Below, one piece after another: positions 1 through 11,154 of a stretch of DNA of 64,000 nt. Below the pieces are notes generated by a model. The model made no database searches, was not told the origin of the DNA, and was given only the letters and a program-made list of their open reading frames with translations. The DNA is from Rana temporaria (Eukaryota > Chordata > Amphibia > Anura > Ranidae). The DNA is taken from the NCBI RefSeq assembly GCF_905171775.1, contig NC_053490.1, positions 29,892,932 to 29,956,931 of the forward strand, written 5' to 3'. Numbering within the stretch: the stretch's first letter is position 1; each line of letters begins with the position of its first letter. Made by a program: the position numbers and the translations under genes.

Positions 1-1560
1 CTAAAAAGTGTTTGGGGACCTGGGTCCTGTCCCAGGAAACATGTATCAATGCAAAAAAAAGTTTTAAAAACGGACGTTTTTTCAGGAGCAGTGAATTTAA
101 TAATGCTAAAGTGAAAAAATAAAAGTGTAATATTACTTACTTTAATATTACTTTAAATTTCATACCTAGGGGGGGTGTAAAGTCAGCATGTGAAAAAGCG
201 CATGTTTCCCGTACATAGAACTGTCCCTGCACAAAGTGTCATTTCTGAAAGAAAAAAGGCATTTAAAACCGGCTTTGCGGCTCTAATGAATTGTCGGCTC
301 TGGCAATTCAGAGATGATTCATTCATAAAAAATAAAAATAAAAAAGCCGGGAAAGACCGGGAAATACCGGGCTTTCCCAGTGACGTACGAGGGTGCGTCA
401 GAGGGGGCGGGGTCACGTGACGGGTGGCCACTTCCCCTATATAAGAAATGTCACAGCTCTAGCGCGTCATTCCGCTGGGCTGTGTCCAGCGGAGAGAGGA
501 GCTCGCCTGCTGCCCTCTGGACGGATGGATCTTCTCATCGCTGGACCGGACCGCTGATCACCCGTCCGTCGCTGGAGAGATCATCCGTCGCAGGATAGAA
601 GACAACGTTGGAGCGGGGCCCAGGCCGAGAGTGGATTCACATCGCTGGATTATTATTATTTTTTTCTAATTAATAAAGGATTTTTTTCTACGGTGTCTGT
701 GTGTTTTTTTTTAACTATTTACACTTCCTTCGTGAAATGGTAGAGGTACAGTGTACCCCATTAACAATTCACATAGGGGGGGGCCAGGATCTGGGGGTAC
801 CCTTTGTTAAGGGGGTCTTCCAGATTCTGATAAGCCCCCGCCTGCAGACCCCCACAACCACCGGGCAAGGTTGTGGGCATGAGGCCCTTGTCCCCATCAA
901 CATGGGGACATCCTCCCCATGTTGAGGGCATGTGGCCTGGTGCGGTTCAGGAGAGGGGGGGCCGCACTCTGTCCCCCCTCTTTTCTGCGGCCGACAGGTT
1001 AACGTGCTCGGATAAGGGTCTGGTGTGGATTTTTGGGGGAACTCCACGCCATTTTTTTTTTTAAATTTGGGGTGGAGTTCCCCTTAAAATCCACACCAGA
1101 CCTGAAGGGTCTGGTATGGATATTTGGGGGGAACCCCACGTCATTTTTTTAAATTGACGGCGGGGTTCCCCTTAATATCCATATCAGACCTGAAGGGCCT
1201 GTTAATGGAATTTGGGGGGACCCCCAGCTTTTTTATTTTTATTTTTTATGAATGAATCATCTCTGAATTGCCAGAGCCGACAACTCATTAGAGCCGCAAA
1301 GCCGGTTTTAAATGTCTTTTTTTCATTCAGAAATTACACTTTGTGCAGGGACAGTTCTATGTACGGGAAACATGCGCTTTTTCACATGCTGACTTTACAC
1401 TCCCCCTAGGTACGAAATTTAAAGTAATATTACACTTTTATTGTTTCACTTTTAGCATTATTAAATTCACTTCTCCTGAAAAAACGGCCGTTTTTAAAAC
1501 TTTTTTTTGCATTGATACATGTCCCCTGGGACAGGACCCAGGTCCCTAAACACTTTTTAG
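1..1560. mobile_element. Foldback DNA transposon with ~350 bp terminal inverted repeats
   Basis: The first ~350 bases reappear in reverse complement at about 1225-1560. Both ends begin CTAAAAAGTGTTT followed by GGGACCTGGGTCCTGTCCCA, and the match continues through the stretch ending in a long A/T run near 345. The left end may coincide with the window edge, so a flanking TSD cannot be judged. No transposase is encoded, so the element is non-autonomous. The interior holds a TATA box to AATAAA cassette (438-677) and GC-rich sequence at 760-1200 that also occurs near 43150-43560. Short ORFs here are mirror images created by the inverted repeats and are not credible genes. Confidence 0.85.
438..677 (+). 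promoter_or_regulatory. Candidate compact Pol II-type unit (TATA box to AATAAA)
   Basis: A TATATAA box lies at 438-444 just after a GC-rich stretch containing CACGTG-type and GGGGCGG-like motifs. An AATAAA hexamer follows at 672-677, then a T-rich tract with GTGTCTGTGTG, resembling a polyadenylation downstream element. The ~200 bp between them is GC-rich and has no convincing ORF. A similarly arranged unit lies at 42809-43093 in a related transposon. Function is inferred from arrangement only. Confidence 0.4.
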
Positions 1561-1693
1561 GACAATAACTTGCATATTAGCCTTTAAAATTAACACTTTA
1601 GATTTGTTCGAGTCCCATAGACTTTAACGGGGTTCTAAAGTTTACACGAACATTTTGTGTGTTCGCAAGCTCTGATGCGAACCGAACAGGGGG
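1561..1693. repeat. Short repeat fragment between transposons
   Basis: This spacer is AT-rich, then contains GTTCG/CGAAC-rich sequence that partly folds back (CACGAACA with TGTTCG). It looks like part of a small foldback element, but I cannot define its ends. Confidence 0.25.
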
Positions 1694-2302
1694 GTGTTCG
1701 GCTCATCCTTACCCTTTATCCCGAAAGAAGACGTTGCAGTCGTGGTGGGAACAATTATCAATTCCAGACTTGACTATGCAAATGCCCTCTACCTCGGACT
1801 CACTAAATTCCAAATCACTCGTCTGCAAGTCGTTCAAAATACGGCCGCTCGACTAGTGACTGGGAAAAAACCATGGGAATCAATCTCACCTTCTCTGAGA
1901 TCCCTTCATTGGTTGCCGGTAAAAGACAGAATCTCCTTCAAGGCACTCTGCCTAATGCATAAGTGCATTCAAAGAAACGCCCCCCAATATCTATCCGAAA
2001 AAATAAAAGCCCATAACCCCAATCGTATTCTGCGATCCACCAATCAAAACCTTGTCCAGATACCCAAGGCCAGGTACAAGTCCAAAGGAGATCGAAGGTT
2101 TGCAGTCCAGGGACCACGACTGTGGAACGCTCTACCAACCGCCATCCGTCTGGAGGTGGACCACTTGGCCTTCAGGAGAAAGATTAAAACCCATCTCTTC
2201 TGAGGTCAAAGGGTTTTACCCACGGAATGGTTACAGCGCCCAGAGGCGATTCAGTTCGCATGTGTTGCGCTATATAAGTTTTTCACTCACTCACTCACCT
2301 TT
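1694..2302 (+). pseudogene. 5'-truncated non-LTR retrotransposon (CR1/L2/Rex-like), RT C-terminus and 3' tail
   Basis: The 169-residue open frame (1694-2203) matches the end of LINE reverse transcriptases. It has SRLDYANALYLGL, then LQVVQNTAARLVTG, SLRSLHWLPV and GPRLWNALPTAIR, followed by a terminal KTHLF. These are the thumb and C-terminal segments that follow the polymerase core. The YxDD catalytic region and the endonuclease are absent, so this is a 5'-truncated insertion, as expected from target-primed reverse transcription. After the stop comes a short 3' UTR containing GCGCTATATAAGT and ending in a CACT microsatellite (about 2281-2302), typical of CR1/L2-type tails. The frame remains open over its whole length, suggesting moderate age. 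The exact clade is uncertain. Confidence 0.85.
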
Positions 2303-2369
2303 CCCAAAATGTTACCACCCGATTAGAAGTGTACAGTTGTCTGAAAGATGCCTTAGCTGCAATAATAAG

Positions 2370-2763
2370 ATCCCTTTCACACTGGGGCCACTGCCGCATT
2401 AGTCCTAAAGCGCCGCTCATTTTAGCGGCACTTTAGCGATGTTTAAACAGCGCTTTTCGGCCTCTAGTGGGGCGCTTTTAACACCTTAGAAGGGGTTAAA
2501 AACATCCGTGTTGCGGCGCTTCCGAATCACTTTCAGCCACTTTGGAAGCACTGCCCATTCATTTCAATGGGCAGGGTGTTTTGGGAGCAAGGTATACCGT
2601 GCTCCCAAACCGCCCCAAAGATGCCGCATGCAGGACTTTTCCTAACGTCCCGCAAGCGCACCTCCCAGAGTAGAAAAACACACTGAAATGAATGGGAGGC
2701 AGTTTTAAGGCACTATTTCTAGCGCTAAAATATCTGAAAACCACCTTAGTGTGAAAGGGGTCT
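2370..2763. mobile_element. MITE with CCCTTTCACACTGGGGC-type inverted ends
   Basis: The left end reads ATCCCTTTCACACTGGGGC and the right end is a near reverse complement (CTTAGTGTGAAAGGGGTCT). The ~390 bp interior is partly self-complementary around GCGCTTT/AAAGCGC motifs. There is no coding capacity, so this is a non-autonomous DNA transposon. Confidence 0.75.
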
Positions 2764-2769
2764 AACTGT

Positions 2770-3480
2770 ATGTAGGCCGGTGCAGTCTACTTTATCCACT
2801 GCAGGTGGCACTCTTCTGCAGAAGTACAGCAGTTGGAGAGGAAGTCAAGAGGAACATACAGTAGTTCCTCTATGGTTTCCTGGGTCACTGTGGAGGCATC
2901 CAATTGGATGCTGTCGCCCTGTGTGACTCTGGCAGCCATCTTGAATCAGGCAGAGCCTATTTAAGAACCTGGCTCTCAGGTTTGGTGCGCATTTGGGAGT
3001 TGGTAGAGTTGGGCAGATACCCCAATGGGTAGGGACAGAACTAGCGGGAGGGAAAGGTTCCTGACGAGGAGGGAAAGCGTAGGGCTTGCAACTTCCATGG
3101 ACACCTACTTGTTGTGCATAAAACGGCTAGGTTGCATACTTCTCCTCTCTACAGACACTGACAGTTTGGCTGCATTCAGCTCTCTACCTGCTGTTGGGAC
3201 TGTGAGTGTTCATGGTTGGGCTGCCTTTCCACTGGGTTATTTGAAAACTGTTTCTGCATTATTTCAATACAAGTTCATTCATTGCACTGGGACTGAGTGT
3301 GTTATTCTGCCACACCGCGCTGCACCCCACCTACAAAATATCCTTCACTGGAAAACACTTGAGCTCTATCATTTGGAAGGGTGTCCACATAGTCTTGGCC
3401 ATATAGTGCACCTTGATGACCTATCTGCCCATGCTGTGTATAACACAGGACTGGATCGCTCTCCATGAGCACCTTTCTGT
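2770..3480 (+). mobile_element. LTR-like sequence (possible solo LTR)
   Basis: The block has a promoter-like TATTTAAG box near 2960. GA-rich sequence follows, then T-rich 3' sequence with a weak poly(A)-like AATACAA near 3265. A 147-residue ORF at 3025-3468 resembles no protein I know and has the composition of read-through noncoding DNA. The TATA then poly(A) layout and overall length fit an LTR, but I cannot see TG...CA ends or a TSD. It could be ordinary unique sequence. Confidence 0.3.
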
Positions 3481-4399
3481 TGGTGACTTCTATTCAAGTT
3501 TATGCTGAACTAATGCAGCTTAGCAAATGTAATACACACTGTAATTTTCTGTTATGAACAGATGCTTCCGACAAACATGTTCACACAGTCTTGCTGTTTA
3601 TTAAAAGTGATGTTTTCAGCTCCATCGAGCACTTTCTCCAGCGCGCTTGCCAGACATTGTTTTTCGGTGTATCTGGACTGCCCTCTGCTGGCTTTCCGCT
3701 GAAAGAAAGTCACATTGGAAGTTTAATATGTAGCCAAAGCCAAAAATGTTCTATGCGTTTTGGATAGAGTAGAGAAGGTGGTAGAACTCCCGTCAGGTCT
3801 TTATTACTGTCTGTGTCCCTGACTCGCTGCTGGGGGGGTCATCCTTTCTTTTTGTCCTGGTGCCCATTTTCAGTTGAAAGCCTCAATATTACAGCTGTCT
3901 AAAAGGGATAAACTAACACGTATCGACTGCAGGATGCCTTCTTCTTAATAAATTGCATAAAAAAATCCTAATTTTGTATGAGGAATTCTTAAAGAGGAAG
4001 TAAACTTCCTCTAATAATATTAACCTACATGTAAGCCAATAGGTAGTGAAAATACCTCCTAAATGTGTACCGGCAAGGCTCACTTGCTGGTTGTTGCCTG
4101 GCTCACCAATGCCCATCAATGCTGACCACTAAACTGACCTACCTAAACATTACACTGACCTACCTGCCCCAACACTTACCTACCAGACCCCTACACTAAC
4201 CCCCCTGACACCTACACTAACCTACCGGACACATACACCGACCTGACTTTTCCATGTAAGACTTTAGGTGACCTCTTGACACTCCTGCAGGCTGCAGCTC
4301 AGCCTTACCTGTAGTGTGCGGCGCGCCCATCCTATTCATGACCACTCTGCACGCACCAGGCAGCCAGAGCCAGGATAGTCGAGCCGCCAGTATAGTCTT
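3481..4399. other. Gene-free stretch with decayed repeats
   Basis: I see no gene here. The part at 3720-3905 resembles sequences near 33100-33260 and 58990-59200 (phrases such as GTCTGTGTCCCTGA), suggesting a dispersed repeat. At 3990-4120 is a MITE-like piece starting AAAGAGGAAGTAAACTTCC. At 4130-4250 there are irregular repeats of an ACCTACCTACACTA-like phrase. Confidence 0.4.
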
Positions 4400-5023
4400 T
4401 CCTATTCAGAAAGAACTTGCGCCTTAAGTTACGGCGGCGTAGTGTAAATGTGTCGGCGTAAGCCCGCCTAATTCAAATGTGGATGATGTGGGCATGTTTT
4501 ATTTAAATTACTTGTGACCCCACGTAATTGACGTTTTTTACGAACGGCGCATGCGCCGTCCGTGAACGTTTCCAAGTGCGCATGCTCCAAATTACGCCGC
4601 AAACTGTCAATGCTTTCGACGCAAAAGTAACTTACATACTGCCCTATTCGCGAACGACTTACGACTTACGTAAAAAACGTAAAATACGACGCTGTTCGTG
4701 TGTTTGCGACGTCCATACCTAACGTGACTTACCCCTGCTTTATGAGGGGTAACTTTACGGTGGAAAAAACCTTACGTAAATGTACCCCTAATTACCTAAT
4801 TTGCATATTCCTCCAGTAAATCTATGGAAGCGCCACCTAGCGGCCAGCGTAAATATGCAGCCTAAGATACGACGGTGTAAGAGACTTACGCCGGTCGGAT
4901 CTTAGGGAAATCTATGCGTAACTGATTCTAAGAATCAGGCGCATAGATACGACCCCGCACACTCAGAGTTACGACGGCGTATCCGGAGACACGCTGTCGT
5001 AACTCGTATCTGAATCCGGGCCA
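4400..5023. mobile_element. GGGCCAGATTCA-type foldback MITE (left end eroded)
   Basis: The right end, TGAATCCGGGCC, matches the terminal motif seen in several complete copies elsewhere in the window. The left end retains only CTATTCAGAAAG. Shared internal landmarks include TTACGGCGGCGTA, GCGCATGCGCCGTCC, GCGCCACCTAGCGGCCAGCG and paired ACGACGG motifs. The element is non-coding. Confidence 0.75.
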
Positions 5024-6305
5024 TAATGTTTGGGGGTTCTAAGTCATTTTCTAGCAAAAAAAAAATGTTTTAATCTTGTAAACACCGAGTGTAAAAAAAC
5101 AGGCATGGCCCTTAAGTGGTTAAGAAATTGGATAAAATGTTTAGCACTGGGAAACACTTTTTGAAAGATAAAAAGGGCATTTTATATACAACTATATAGA
5201 TCAGACCAAATAAAGGGACAAATGAGGAGAATGAGGGACATTGTTCCAAATCAGGGACAGTCCCTCGAAATCAGGGACAGTTGGGAGCTATGCCATATAC
5301 CGGCCACCTGGCGAATAACGAGAGAAGTGCAGCAATTCCAGATTTAGGGCAAAATAAATTGATCTCCTACCAATTGGCCAAGGCAAGTATCACTTGGCAA
5401 ATACATTTAATAGCAACACTGCCTAAACATCAGGGTGCTACATATGTGTGCATTGTATGCCAATCTCTACATAATTGTATTGGTATACACATTTGTTATT
5501 GAGGAGTCGTTGTTTCCTATCCCCTGCTCTTTCTCTCCTTTAAATTTTCACTGCAATTTAATAAATACATATTCAACCTAAAAATGAACTGAAAACATGT
5601 CAATGGGCATCAAAAACGCATTTCGACACACAAAGGAAACACACAAATAATGCAAGACAATGCACCTGCCTAATGCAAAAAAAATGGACCCTCAATAAGC
5701 AGAGATTTATTTCTCCAGCAACACTGTAGCTTTAGTATCGCTCTTGCGGGTGGACATATGTTCCCGATCAGACTGTCATTTTTCCAGTAACGCCCTGAAG
5801 GAGAGATCATGGATAAAATAATGAGTACGAAAATGAAAAACAGACGCAAGTTTCAGGTCAGAGCAACAGCCAATGAGAGCGGTCATCCAGAACATCTGCT
5901 GTTGGATCATCAGGTCACCCTCTATGATAAACTGCCTGGTGCTATGACAGCCAATTACTAAGCACTGACCAAGCAGCCAATGACGTCACAGCAATTTATG
6001 AAACACTGGTGTGGATGGCATGTAGAATATCTTGAGGTTACAGAAGGAGTTGAATAATTGTAGAAAAAGTTTGGATGAATTAGCACGGAAGAAAATAACA
6101 ATTTCTATGCCAAGTAAGGAAGGAGGCAGGTGAAGTTAAAGTATAACTAAAGGGAAACCTTCGCTTTTCATGTTAGACAGAGTAAGGAAGGGTTATAGCC
6201 CCAGCCAGGGGGCCGGCCCTATGATGGGACCGGGTGGTACCATGGGTACAGGCAGTACTTTTAGGGGGGCAGCATTACTGATGCCAGCCAGCCCGTTCCG
6301 CCAGC
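5024..6305. other. Gene-free stretch; remnant of a TTAACCACTT element at its start
   Basis: The motif CTTAAGTGGTTAAG at about 5111-5124 is the right end of a TTAACCACTT-family transposon. At 5210-5290 there are three repeats of a GGGACA...TCAGGGACAG phrase, resembling the hAT MITE at 12868. The rest shows no gene, and short ORFs have no recognisable domains. Confidence 0.4.
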
Positions 6306-6596
6306 TCCGCTACCCAAATAAAATTGATGTCCTTTTTTTTCCCACAAATAGAGCTTTATTTTGGTGATATTTGATCACCTCTGCGGTTTTTATTTTTTGT
6401 GCTATAAATATATATATTTTTTAACTTTTTGCTATAATAAATATCCCAAAATTTTGAAAAATAAACGATTTTTTTCAAATTAAGCCAATAGGTATTCTTC
6501 TACATATTTTTGGTACCAAAAAAAAAAACACAATTAGCGTACATTGATTAGTTTGCGCAAAAAGACCGCCGCCGACAATTCACAGGTCCCTTTATA
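6306..6596. mobile_element. Interior fragment of a TTAACCACTT-family transposon
   Basis: The stretch contains CCCACAAATAGAGCTTT, GATATTTGATCACCTCTG, TTTTTATTTTTTG and CTATAATAAATATCCC. The same order occurs at 28925-29000, 37990-38220, 52900-53110 (opposite orientation) and 60850-61070. Outer ends are not visible here. The 3' side runs directly into a minisatellite. Confidence 0.7.
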
Positions 6597-7405
6597 CTCC
6601 TGGATACATGTATAGAGCCCATGGCAGGTCCTTTTATATGCCTATATGCATGTATAGAGCCATGACATGCCCTCTTTATACATCTATAGAGCCATGACAG
6701 GCCCTCATTATACTCCTTTATACATGTATAGAGCCATGACAGGTCCTCTTTATACTCCTATATACATTTATAGAGCCATGACAGGTCCCCTTTATATTCC
6801 TTTACATGTAAAGAGTCTCGACAGGTCCTCTATATACATGTATAGAGCCATGACAGGTCCTCTTTATACTTCTTTATACATGTATAGAGCCATGACAGGT
6901 TCTCTTTATACATCTATAGAGCCATGACAGGCCCTCGTTATACTCCTTTATACATGTATAGAGCCATTACAGGTCCTCTTTATACTTCTTTATACATGTA
7001 TAGAGCCATGACAGGTTCTCTTTATACTCCTATATACATTTATAGAGCCATGACAGGTCCTCTTTATATTCCTTTACATGTAAAGAGTCTGGACAGGTCC
7101 TCTATATACATGTATAAAGCCATTACAGGTCCTCTTTATACTTCTTTATACATGTATAGAGCCATGACAGGTTCTCTTTATACATCTATAGAGCCATGAC
7201 AGGCCCTCGTTATACTCATTTTGTATAGAGCCATGTCAAGTACTCTTTATAGTCCTATGTACATTTATAGAGCCATGACAGGTCCTCTTGATATTCCTTT
7301 ACATGTAAAGAGTAATGCCAGGTCCTCTATATACATGTATAGAGCAATGACAGGTCCTCTTTATACTCCTTTATACATGTATAGAGCCATGACGGGTCCC
7401 CTTTA
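6597..7405. repeat. Minisatellite, ~40 bp unit (ATGTATAGAGCCATGACAGG)
   Basis: About 20 imperfect units share the core ATAGAGCCATGACAGGTCCT followed by TTTATACTCCTTTATACATG. A longer-period pattern is visible because a variant with TTTACATGTAAAGAGTC recurs near 6800, 7070 and 7300. Open frames across it (for example 6667-6927) merely translate the repeat. Confidence 0.95.
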
Positions 7406-9245
7406 GTTATCATGATATAAAATAATGAATGTGGGGGCCTTTTGGTTGGCGTGATTTTTTTTCTTGGGGGGGGGGGCAACCTTTTTATTTTTGGTCCCAG
7501 GCAGCACAATGTCTTGGGCCGGCACTGCCCCCATCTGTGTTCCATTGAGAAGATTTCCCTTCACTTCCTGTTCCCCCAGCCAAAACAGGAAGTAAGAGAA
7601 AATCCCTCCAAAGTCAGGAAATCTTTGGTTGTCACCAGAACTAGTGTCCCCATCGGAAGATTTCCCCTTGATTACGGTTCTGGTTACAACCCAAAAAATA
7701 GTTTTTTTCTTACACTTTTCGTTTCATTGGTAATGGTCACCAGGTGGAATCTCCAAACTGCGGGGTGGAGGCAGCAATTAAACCTGACAGGGGTTCTAGT
7801 CCCTCTCCACTCTGTCCAAAAAATAAATAAGTGCTGTCCTTAGTTATAATTTAGCCCAAGATTATACAGTACATGACAGATAAGGTTCAGTAGGGCAACC
7901 ATTAAAATGAATGGAGAAGTGCACACAAGTGCATGCAGTCGCATATCTGTGGTGTGACTGGATTCTTAAAGAGGAACTTTACTTTAACCCTCATTACACT
8001 CATTACGCTAACCCTAAAGATAGGGTAAATAAAGATAAAACATATAAATCGAACAATAATGACAAAGGATTTAAAGGATCTTTTTTTTCACAATAGATAC
8101 ATTTTTTTTTATCATGGTATAGAAATGCAAAGAGAAATAAAATAGGAATAAAAATATCTTCAGATAAAAAAAAAACATATTGAAATAAATATTACATGTG
8201 AAGGAATAGATCTAGATCTATTCTATTGGGATCTAGAGCCTTTTCTTGTTATGAAGAAAGTCCTATTATTCTGTGCAAAATTTGCATTCTCTGTTGCATG
8301 TATTTTATTATTGTCTTAAGATTGCATTTAATAAAATTATATTTGTATTTTTTATATATTTGTCACAGTGGTGCCTTTCCAAAAGTCCCTTCCATAAACC
8401 TTTTTTTCTGTAGTTACATACTCAGCTTGTTTAAAACAACCTCACAGTTGATTGACACAATTGTCTTGTTCCTTTCATTCCCGTCTGGTGGCGTGTCTTC
8501 CCAATTCTCAGCCAGTGAACTTTTGTCTCCACAAATCCCTCAAATCTCCATTGCAAGTCTTTTTATAGACACCCAATCAGGAAGCTGCTTCTCATGGGCT
8601 TCAGCGGAACATCGGACGCCGTTTTCTGTTCAAACACGTCGCCCCTTTGTAATTAATTGTGTAAAGATAATGCAGAGTAGACACCTCAGCACAGACTAAT
8701 TAGAGGCAAAACATTGACGGAGGGAAAGAATATGATTGTTTACGAACGATAGCAAGCTTGTGTTTGAATATTCTGTAGAACAGGACTTGTACGTAATCAG
8801 GCTGAGCTGCTTAATGTTATCAGCTTATAAGATATAGGTCAGGTGGGTGAGTATAATCGGCACAGACACTTTCCCACAAGGAGAGAAAAAGATACCTCCA
8901 ATACCTTTAAACCGATACCAGGGTGGGTGTCTGAAACCGAGACGGGCCGGGTTGATATTGATTGATATTGGATGACAAGTCTTAGCAAATGCTCAGAGCA
9001 ACAAAAAAAAATGAATATTGTTCAAAGTTGCAAACAACACACTCAGCTGAAGAAACAGTAGAAGGGTCAGATCCAGGTAAAGGTTCTGTAGGCCACACCT
9101 CTGATTACCTAACTGATCAACATGAAGCTCATATCAATCCGACTTGCAATATACTGTATGTACCAATGGCACAAACACAAATTTACCACTTCCCTACTAC
9201 TAAAGAGAGCTACTGTATTACTGATGTTTCTGCATGTTATATTTA
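7406..9245. other. Gene-free stretch, largely nonrepetitive
   Basis: At 7545-7835 lies a repeat-like piece with paired CACTTCCTG and CAGGAAGT motifs. The remainder shows AT-rich nonrepetitive DNA. A 157-residue ORF at 8226-8699 has no recognisable domain. At 8560-8720 the sequence includes homeodomain-type TAATTA motifs and could be a conserved noncoding element, which I cannot test. Confidence 0.4.
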
Positions 9246-9870
9246 GAAGACTGAACCAATAACAGAGAGACTGCCTAGCGGCACAGGGAGATTGGCAAAT
9301 TTACAAGGACTGCCCCAATACCAGAGAGACTGACTAGTGACAGAGGGAGATTGGCCAAAATACAAAGATTGCCCAATACCAGAGAGACTGACTAGTGTCA
9401 GAAGGAGATTTGCCAAATTACAAAGATTCCCTCAATACCAGAGAGACTGACTATGGCAGAGGGAGATTGGTCAAATTACAAAGATTGCCCAATACCATAG
9501 AGACTGACTAGTGTCAGAAGGAGATTTGCCAAATTACAAAGATTGCCCAATACCAGAAGGACTGACTAGTGACAGAGGGAGATTAGCCAAATTACAAACA
9601 CTGCCCAATATCAGGAGACTGCTTAGTGACAGAGGGAGATTGACCAAATTACAAAGATTGCCCAATACCAGAGAGACTGACTAGTGGCAGAGGGAGATTG
9701 GCCAAATTACAAAGACTGCCCAATACCAGAAGACTGACTAGCGACAAAAAGAGATTGGCCAAATTACAAGGACTGCCCAATACGGAGAGACTGGACTAGT
9801 GACAGGGAGAGATTGTCCAAATTACAAAGATTGCCCAATACCAGAGAGACTGCTTAGAGAGTCTAGACAT
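9246..9870. repeat. Satellite array, ~57 bp unit, left part
   Basis: Units carry GCCCAATACCAGAGAGACTG, then ACTAGTGACAGAGGGAGATT and GGCCAAATTACAAAGA. About eleven imperfect copies run to the insertion at 9871. The array resumes at about 10808. Confidence 0.95.
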
Positions 9871-10807
9871 TTCGTAAGACTCAAGTTTTCCTATTCGGAC
9901 CCGTCGTATTTCGTTAAGACACAAGTTTTCCTATTCGGACCCGTTCGTATTTCGTAAGACGCAAGTTTTCCTATTCAGACCCGTTCGTATTTTCATAACA
10001 GTTTTATTTCGTTTATACTGAATGATTCGTAATTCTGTCTAATTTATTTTCGTTGATTCCAAATTTTCGTAATTTTTGTTAGATAATCATTTTCGTTTAA
10101 TGGATTCGTAATTTGTACTTTCGTAAATACATAGCAACACGCGGCTAATCCATATTAAGATATACTTTCTCTTAAGCCCCGTACACACGGTCAGACTTTT
10201 TGCCAACAAACGTCAAAATGAGCGTTTTCCAAAAATCCGACCGTGGGTACGCTCTATCGGACAAACTTTTTCGGTTTCAAAAGTCTGCCAACTCCCTTCA
10301 GACAAAAATCCACGAAAAAAAGTTTGTTTGAAATCCGATCGTGTGTACGAGGCTTTACACTGTACAATGTGACTCAGCACAAAAGAGATAAGCTGATTGG
10401 CTAAGATATTAAGTAATCATCACTTAACTACACTGCCCAGTGCCCATTCGAAAAGAACGATACAATTAGAAAAAATTTACGAACAGACAAAGAAACGGAT
10501 TAACAAAACACGCAAATAAAAATACGAACATACGAATAAAATACGAACAGACAAAGGATTTAAAATACGGAATGCAAATCGTTCGTTATAGATGTCATTT
10601 TCGTTCTTTTGCTTTTTCGGTATTTCGTATTTTAGTAAGATTGTCCAATCATACGTTCGTATTTTCACTTGTTCGTTATTTTGCTTATTCGTAATTCCGT
10701 AATTTTCGTATTTTGGTTCTTTCAGCTTTTCGGATGTTCGAATTGATACGAATGTACGAATACTAACAAATTCGTACGAAAAATCCATTCGTTACAAACT
10801 GGGAACG
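9871..10807. mobile_element. hAT-like foldback element inserted in the satellite
   Basis: The insert begins near GTCTAGACAT and ends near GCACATGTCTA, giving short inverted termini. The flanks share TTAGAGA on both sides, a likely TSD of 7-8 bp typical of hAT elements. The interior is AT-rich and made of TTCGTA/TACGAA words that fold back. Related ends occur at 35169 and 62672. A second transposon is nested at 10174-10355. Confidence 0.75.
10174..10355. mobile_element. GTACACACG-family MITE nested in the hAT-like element
   Basis: The ends read AAGCCCCGTACACACGGTC and its near reverse complement GATCGTGTGTACGAGGCTT. The length is about 182 bp and it has no coding capacity. Confidence 0.85.
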
Positions 10808-11154
10808 CACATGTCTATTAGAGACAGAGGGAGATTAGCCAAATTACAAAGACTGCCCAATACCAGAAGGACTGACTAGTGACAGAGGGAGATTAGCCAA
10901 ATTGCAAGACTGCCGAATACCAAAGAGACTGACTAGTGACAGAGGGAGATTAGCCAAATTGCAAGGACTGCCGAATACCAAAGTGACTAACTAGTGACAG
11001 AGGGAGATTGGCCAAAATTACAAAGACTGCTCAATACAGAGAGACTGTTTAGTGACAGAAGGAGATTGGCCAAATTACAAAGACTGCCTGATGTCAGAGA
11101 GACTATCTAGTGACAGAGGGAGATTGGTCAAATTACAAAGACTGCCCAATACCT
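10808..11154. repeat. Satellite array, ~57 bp unit, right part
   Basis: This continues the 9246-9870 array after the insertion, with the same ACAGAGGGAGATT and CAAATTACAAAGACTGCC phrases in the same orientation. The array grades into the 19 bp minisatellite that follows. Confidence 0.95.

Noticed and set aside
3025..3468. 147-residue ORF
   Set aside because: No domain, signal peptide or homology that I recognise, and the sequence looks like an LTR-type block.
6667..7199. Two frames of 86 and 91 residues with a repeating MYRAMTGPLYT phrase
   Set aside because: This is a translation of the ~40 bp minisatellite, with frame length set by the repeat period.
8226..8699. 157-residue hydrophobic ORF
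   Set aside because: The AT-rich composition gives Phe/Leu/Ile-rich translation by default, with no supporting splice or promoter pattern.
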